Positions 8,031 through 10,856 of a stretch of DNA of 10,856 nt are shown one piece after another. This stretch comes from JAZKFP01 sp040386355. Lineage in GTDB: Bacteria; Pseudomonadota; Gammaproteobacteria; Pseudomonadales; UBA6940. Below the pieces are notes generated by a model. It saw only the letters and a program-made list of their open reading frames with translations, did not search any database and was not told the origin of the DNA. Each line of letters opens with the position of its first letter. Positions within the stretch are counted from its first letter, which is position 1. The position numbers were made by a program, and so were the translations under genes. The DNA is taken from contig JAZKFP010000060.1 in assembly GCA_040386355.1 (NCBI GenBank), forward strand, positions 1 through 10,856, in the 5' to 3' direction.

Positions 8031-8402
8031 ATGAGCACAATCGATATTATCAAATCTCAAATCGCTGAAAACCCGATCATTCTGTATATGAAAGGTACGC
8101 CTCAATTTCCACAATGTGGATTTTCGGCGCGTACAGTTGAATTATTAACGCAGTACGATGAGCCTTTTGCTTTTGTAAATATTTTGGAACATCCGGATAT
8201 TCGTGGAGAGTTACCGAAATATGCGCAATGGCCGACGTTTCCGCAATTGTGGGTCAATCAAGAACTTGTGGGTGGTTGCGATATCGTGGTTGAACTAGCC
8301 CAACGTGGTGAGCTTGAGTCTTTAATTAAAGGAGCTAGACAGCAGTCAAATGCGTCAACCGAATTTACAGCTCCTAATGCTGAACCTGCTAATACTAAAT
8401 AA
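8031..8402 (+). CDS. grxD: Monothiol glutaredoxin GrxD (Grx4 type)
   Basis: The 123-residue protein has the single-cysteine active site CGFS (29-32) in the context MKGTPQFPQCGFS, with Lys21, the TFP motif with its conserved cis-Pro (69-71) and GGCD (81-84) forming the glutathione site. Family members bind a bridging [2Fe-2S] cluster between two monomers with glutathione and pass clusters to client proteins, often with a BolA partner; they are cytosolic and are poor disulfide reductases. The start at 8031 gives the usual N-terminus (MSTIDIIKSQIAENP). The last 20 or so residues form a Ser/Ala/Asn/Pro-rich tail with no recognisable role, making the protein slightly longer than the E. coli homologue of 115 residues. 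It diverges from the large gene at 4344-7850 and precedes the peroxiredoxin gene on the same strand, separated by a stem-loop. Confidence 0.97.
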   Translation: MSTIDIIKSQIAENPIILYMKGTPQFPQCGFSARTVELLTQYDEPFAFVNILEHPDIRGELPKYAQWPTFPQLWVNQELVGGCDIVVELAQRGELESLIKGARQQSNASTEFTAPNAEPANTK

Positions 8403-8421
8403 ATATAATTTTTTAATGAAT

Positions 8422-8457
8422 TTAAACCTTGAAGTAATTAGCTACTTCAAGGTTTAA
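8422..8457 (+). terminator. 15-bp perfect stem-loop between grxD and the peroxiredoxin gene
   Basis: Positions 8422-8436 pair without mismatch with 8443-8457 around the loop ATTAGC. The stem is strong, but no T-run follows it on the plus strand (ACAAATACTTG comes next). A run of six T precedes it, at 8409-8414; on the minus strand this would be a run of A. It is therefore not a classical intrinsic terminator in either direction. It may be an mRNA 3'-end stabiliser, an attenuating hairpin, or a palindromic operator for the peroxiredoxin promoter. Confidence 0.5.
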
Positions 8458-8506
8458 CAAATACTTGTTAATTAAAAGACATTGTCATCAAAAGGGAGAT
8501 TAAGAA

Positions 8507-9109
8507 ATGACTGTATTAGTTGGCCAAAAAGCACCGGATTTTACGGTTCCAGCAGTATTAGGCAATGGTGAAATTGTTGATAGTTTTAATTTTAAACACG
8601 CAACCAAGGGCAAATTTGCTTTAGTATTTTTCTACCCGTTGGATTTTACTTTTGTGTGTCCTTCAGAACTTATTGCATTAGATAATCGTATGCACGATTT
8701 CAAAAGTCGTGGCGTTGAAGTTGTTGGCGTTTCAATTGATTCGCATTTCACGCATAACGCATGGCGCAATACGCCGATCGAAAAAGGTGGTATTGGTCCA
8801 GTTAAATATACGTTAGCTGCAGATATTACCCATCAAATCGCGCGTGATTATGGTGTTGAATCGGCGGGTGGTGTTGCATTTCGTGGCGCATTCATTATCG
8901 ATCAAGAAGGTACAATACGATCACAAATCGTTAATGATTTACCACTTGGTAGAAATATTGAAGAATTAGTTCGTTTATTTGATGCGCTGCAATTTCATCA
9001 AGAACATGGTGAAGTGTGTCCAGTCAATTGGAAAAAAGGCGATAAAGGTATGACGGCGTCGCCTGCTGGTGTTGCAGGCTACCTTGCTGAAAATGGTAAA
9101 GGTTTATAA
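8507..9109 (+). CDS. Typical 2-Cys peroxiredoxin (AhpC/Prx1 subfamily)
   Basis: The 200-residue protein carries the peroxidatic site PLDFTFVCP with Cys51, preceded by the conserved Pro and Thr of the PxxxTxxC motif, and the resolving cysteine in GEVCPVNW (Cys171). It reduces hydrogen peroxide and organic hydroperoxides through a Cys51 sulfenic acid and an intermolecular disulfide, recycled by thioredoxin or an AhpF-like reductase; no such reductase is in this window. A GGIG segment (94-97) matches the GGLG motif of over-oxidation-sensitive enzymes, but the matching C-terminal YF motif is absent (GYLAENGKGL), so sensitivity cannot be predicted. A strong Shine-Dalgarno AGGGAG lies eight bases before the ATG, fitting high expression. 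It follows grxD, and an intrinsic terminator comes directly after it. In PA3529-type gammaproteobacterial loci, as I recall, the same protein type lies next to rnt. Common labels are ahpC or tsaA. Confidence 0.97.
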   Translation: MTVLVGQKAPDFTVPAVLGNGEIVDSFNFKHATKGKFALVFFYPLDFTFVCPSELIALDNRMHDFKSRGVEVVGVSIDSHFTHNAWRNTPIEKGGIGPVKYTLAADITHQIARDYGVESAGGVAFRGAFIIDQEGTIRSQIVNDLPLGRNIEELVRLFDALQFHQEHGEVCPVNWKKGDKGMTASPAGVAGYLAENGKGL

Positions 9110-9134
9110 TTATTTTAGAGTAAATTATCTAAAC

Positions 9135-9163
9135 AAAAAAAGGCCGGTTTTCCGGCCTTTTTT
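9135..9163 (+). terminator. Intrinsic terminator of the peroxiredoxin gene
   Basis: A GGCCGG/CCGGCC stem with a TTTT loop (9142-9157) is flanked by seven A (9135-9141) and six T (9158-9163), which extend the stem. It begins 25 bases after the stop codon. The A/T flanks make it potentially bidirectional. It isolates the toxin-antitoxin cassette downstream, which therefore needs its own promoter in the short stretch 9164-9190; I see no convincing -35/-10 pair there. Confidence 0.95.
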
Positions 9164-9202
9164 ATAAGAATTCGTTTGAATTTTTTTAAGGACTCAAAAT
9201 AA

Positions 9203-9598
9203 ATGGATAGCCCAGATATTCGTTGGAAGCAGCGCTTTCAACAGTATGAAAAAGCATTTGTATTATTGAAAGAAGCAATTGCAATCAAACATCTTTCAAA
9301 AATTGAGAGAGCAGGGCTCATCCAATGTTTTGAAATGGCGTTAGAATTGGGTTGGAAATTATTAAAGGATTTTCAAGAAGCTGAAGGGTTTACTATCAAA
9401 ACGCCGAGAGAATCCATTAAACAGGCGTTTCAAGCCAATATTATTGAGCATGGTCATGATTGGCTTGACGCTCTAGAAGATCGGAATTTAACAAGCCATG
9501 TTTACCAAGAGAAAATTGCATTGGAAGTGGAAAATAAAATACGTACAAAATATTATTTACTATTAGAAAATCTTTATAAAAATTTTAAAGTGAAATAA
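9203..9598 (+). CDS. hepT: HEPN-domain toxin of a HEPN/MNT (type VII) pair, HI0074-like
   Basis: The 131-residue all-helical protein matches the nucleotidyltransferase substrate-binding (HI0074) branch of HEPN proteins: RWKQRFQQYEKAF near the N-terminus, then FEMALELGWKLLKDF (43-57) and TPRESIKQAF (67-76). The catalytic-type motif EDRNLTSHVY gives Arg94, His99 and Tyr101, exactly the RX4HXY arrangement of HepT toxins. In characterised systems this motif is an RNase centre whose Tyr is AMPylated by the partner antitoxin to silence it. A Shine-Dalgarno AAGGA lies ten bases before the ATG. The partner gene begins 14 bases after the stop codon, so the two are almost certainly co-transcribed. All three key residues are present, so the toxin looks intact. 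Whether it is an active toxin here is inferred from family. Confidence 0.92.
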   Translation: MDSPDIRWKQRFQQYEKAFVLLKEAIAIKHLSKIERAGLIQCFEMALELGWKLLKDFQEAEGFTIKTPRESIKQAFQANIIEHGHDWLDALEDRNLTSHVYQEKIALEVENKIRTKYYLLLENLYKNFKVK

Positions 9599-9612
9599 CA
9601 GAGTAATCCAAT

Positions 9613-9918
9613 ATGTTATACGGATTAGAAGACAGAGATTTAATTCATATCCAATCTGCTATCCAGTTATTTCCCGAAATTAGTCAGGTTATATTATTTG
9701 GCTCACGTGCAAAGGGAAATTATAAGCGTGGATCCGATGTGGATTTGGCAATTAAGGGTAAAAATGTTAATTATGAAACAGCAGTTCGTTTGTCAGGCAT
9801 ACTGAATGAAGAAAAACCTCTACCTTACTTCTTTGACGTTTTACATTATGAAAACTTAAATGATCCAGAACTTATTAATCATATTGATAGAGTGGGAATA
9901 CCTATTTATAAAAAGTAA
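9613..9918 (+). CDS. mntA: MNT-domain nucleotidyltransferase antitoxin, HI0073-like
   Basis: The 101-residue minimal nucleotidyltransferase shows ILFGSRAKG (27-35) and SDVDLAI (41-47): Gly30-Ser31, ten residues, then Asp42-x-Asp44, matching GSX10DXD exactly. Asp75 in PYFFDVL is a fitting third metal-binding carboxylate. In characterised pairs this enzyme transfers AMP from ATP to the tyrosine of the HEPN toxin. All catalytic residues are kept, so it should be active. It follows the toxin gene by 14 bases, with only a weak ribosome-binding site (AGAG), suggesting translational coupling. It is the full length expected for the family. An older description would be a DNA polymerase beta domain protein. 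Confidence 0.93.
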   Translation: MLYGLEDRDLIHIQSAIQLFPEISQVILFGSRAKGNYKRGSDVDLAIKGKNVNYETAVRLSGILNEEKPLPYFFDVLHYENLNDPELINHIDRVGIPIYKK

Positions 9919-9941
9919 TTTTTTAAAAGTAAGGAATAAAT

Positions 9942-10295
9942 ATGAAACCTAACAATAAAATTGATTACATTGAAGTGCCCGCCAAGAATATAGAAGCCAC
10001 AAAAAATTTTTTTAAATCGTTATTTGGTTGGTCATTTACTGATTATGGTCCGGACTATACCAGCTTTAATGACGGACGCATAACCGGAGGATTTTTTAAA
10101 TCCGATCAAACTTTCTCAATAGAAAAGGGTTGTGCATTATTAGTTTTTTATCAAAATAATTTGATTAGTACAATGCAAAAAGTGACAAGTTTAGGGGGGA
10201 TAATTACCAAAGATATTTACGCTTTCCCAGGCGGAAAGCGTTTTCATTTTTTAGATGTTAGTGGTAACGAATACGCCATATGGTCTGAAAAATAA
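9942..10295 (+). CDS. VOC/glyoxalase-fold small protein
   Basis: The 117-residue protein has the two beta-alpha-beta-beta-beta halves of the vicinal-oxygen-chelate fold: IDYIEVPAKNIEATKNFFKSLFGW (split here as IDYIEVPA and FFKSLFGW, to residue 30) at the start and FPGGKRFHFLDVSGNEYAIW at the end, the usual D-x-x-GN-x-x-x-x-W closing strand. The position that carries the first metal-ligand His in glyoxalase I (as in VHIEIP) is Tyr9 here, so metal-dependent glyoxalase chemistry is unlikely. Many small VOC proteins like this have unknown substrates. A clear AAGGA lies six bases before the ATG, and the gene starts 23 bases after the antitoxin stop codon, so it is probably in the same transcript. 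A role in the toxin-antitoxin system is not implied; it may be an accessory passenger. Its stop codon touches the left arm of the repeat at 10295. Confidence 0.85.
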   Translation: MKPNNKIDYIEVPAKNIEATKNFFKSLFGWSFTDYGPDYTSFNDGRITGGFFKSDQTFSIEKGCALLVFYQNNLISTMQKVTSLGGIITKDIYAFPGGKRFHFLDVSGNEYAIWSEK

Positions 10296-10415
10296 TATCC
10301 CATATGCAAAATGGCTTTCCAGGTTGTTACGATATTTACTTGCTTACTCACTGAGTATACTTCGCGTGTTCACAAACACCGCGCCTACTGCAAAAGCATT
10401 TTGCAGATGGGATAT
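10295..10415. repeat. 121-bp inverted-repeat element between convergent genes
   Basis: The left arm 10295-10313 (beginning ATATCCCAT) matches the reverse complement of 10397-10415 at 18 of 19 positions, and weaker similarity (GCTTT against GCTTTT) continues inward. The interior is also structured: TACTCACTGAGTA is a 13-base palindrome; CGCGTGT and ACACCGCG pair with one bulge; and CTGCAAAA/TTTTGCAG (10388-10406) forms an 8-bp stem with a 3-base loop. The element fills nearly the whole gap between the VOC stop codon and the rnt stop codon. It encodes no credible protein and has no T-run typical of a terminator. It resembles a small dispersed element (MITE or structured intergenic repeat) which may also end both convergent transcripts. 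Confidence 0.7.
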
Positions 10416-10418
10416 AAA

Positions 10419-10856
10419 TTATAAAATTAAATCCTTTGCATGGTCTTTATATTTGCCCCACAAATTCACCATATAACAAAATAATTCAGCAGTTTTTTCA
10501 GCATCGTAGGCAGCTGAATGGGCTTGACGTGCATCAAATCCAATGTTCGCACGTCGACAGGCTTCTGCAAGCACCGTATGTCCAAGTACTAACGCGGCTA
10601 AAGATGCAGTATCAATACTTGTAAATGAATGAAAAGGATTTCTTTTTAATTGGTGACGAGTTTCTGCTGCCCTAATAAATCCATGATCAAAATGTGCATT
10701 GTGTCCCACTAAAATTGCACGCTTGCATTCATGAGCTTTTGAACGTTGACGTACTTCTCCAAAAAGATCTTGAAATGCAACTGTTTCAGGAACCGCTTGA
10801 CGTAATTCTGAATCAGGATTGATGCCAGTAAATGCCAATGCTTCTGGAGTAATTCG
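10419..10856 (-). CDS. rnt: Ribonuclease T, C-terminal part (5' end outside the window)
   Basis: The 145 residues present match ribonuclease T closely. From the window edge they read RITPEALAFTGINPDSE, then the Exo II motif GHNAHFDHGF with Asp57, KRNPFHSF, and the Exo III motif HSAAYDAEKTAELF with His113 and Asp118. These are the second and third sites of the DEDDh 3'-5' exonuclease centre. The Exo I D-x-E motif and about 70 N-terminal residues lie beyond the right edge. The frame is open to base 10856; the TTG at 10836-10838 is an internal leucine, not a start. RNase T trims the 3' CCA end of tRNA and matures 5S and 23S rRNA as a homodimer. The short C-terminus (NLWGKYKDHAKDLIL) replaces the longer E. 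coli tail. It is convergent with the VOC gene. Confidence 0.97.
   Translation of the reverse strand, partial: RITPEALAFTGINPDSELRQAVPETVAFQDLFGEVRQRSKAHECKRAILVGHNAHFDHGFIRAAETRHQLKRNPFHSFTSIDTASLAALVLGHTVLAEACRRANIGFDARQAHSAAYDAEKTAELFCYMVNLWGKYKDHAKDLIL

Noticed and set aside
10255..10476. 73-codon plus-strand ORF over the VOC end, the repeat and the rnt end
   Set aside because: It is pieced together from the VOC gene in another frame, the inverted-repeat element and the antisense of rnt; no protein-like signal.
10836..10838. TTG as the rnt start codon
   Set aside because: RNase T homology continues upstream of it (RITPEA before LAFTGI), and the catalytic Exo I motif would be missing.
1..10856. 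CRISPR arrays, tRNA or rRNA genes, complete insertion sequences
   Set aside because: No regularly spaced repeats, no cloverleaf or rRNA-like sequence and no transposase coding sequence seen on either strand.

Overview
The window looks like a moderately AT-rich gammaproteobacterial chromosome. A Legionellales/Coxiella-like origin is my best guess, from protein resemblance and base composition; there is no rRNA or other marker to prove it. Housekeeping anchors are a monothiol glutaredoxin (grxD), a typical 2-Cys peroxiredoxin and ribonuclease T (rnt). From memory these three also lie close together in other gammaproteobacteria such as Pseudomonas. The rest is accessory DNA.

Layout. Positions 1-3455 (+) hold the 3' part of a non-ribosomal peptide synthetase: the end of one carrier domain, then condensation, adenylation and carrier domains, with no release domain. 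The ten adenylation-pocket residues read DILQLGLIWK, the glycine code as I remember it. Positions 3456-3751 are non-coding and contain a 140-bp element bounded by 25-bp inverted repeats. Positions 3752-4252 (+) encode a small stand-alone cyclic-nucleotide-binding domain protein. Convergent with it, 4344-7850 (-) is a 1168-residue protein I cannot assign. It has a Ser/Thr/Pro-rich leader, a divergent nucleotidyltransferase-like head and a very long beta-rich tail, and its DNA is visibly more AT-rich than that of its neighbours.

From 8031 the DNA returns to housekeeping style: grxD, a strong stem-loop, the peroxiredoxin, and a textbook intrinsic terminator (9135-9163). Between this terminator and rnt sits an accessory cassette: a HEPN/MNT toxin-antitoxin pair (9203-9918) with intact RX4HXY and GSX10DXD motifs, and a small VOC/glyoxalase-fold gene (9942-10295). 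A 121-bp inverted-repeat element (10295-10415) separates this cassette from the convergent 3' end of rnt, which runs off the right edge.

How they fit together. grxD (Fe-S handling, glutathione) and the peroxiredoxin (peroxide removal) form a redox pair. The HEPN/MNT pair should be a self-contained toxin plus AMPylating antitoxin. The NRPS is one subunit of a larger line that starts before the window. The most novel object is the large protein at 4344-7850; the two inverted-repeat elements are the main unexplained non-coding structures.
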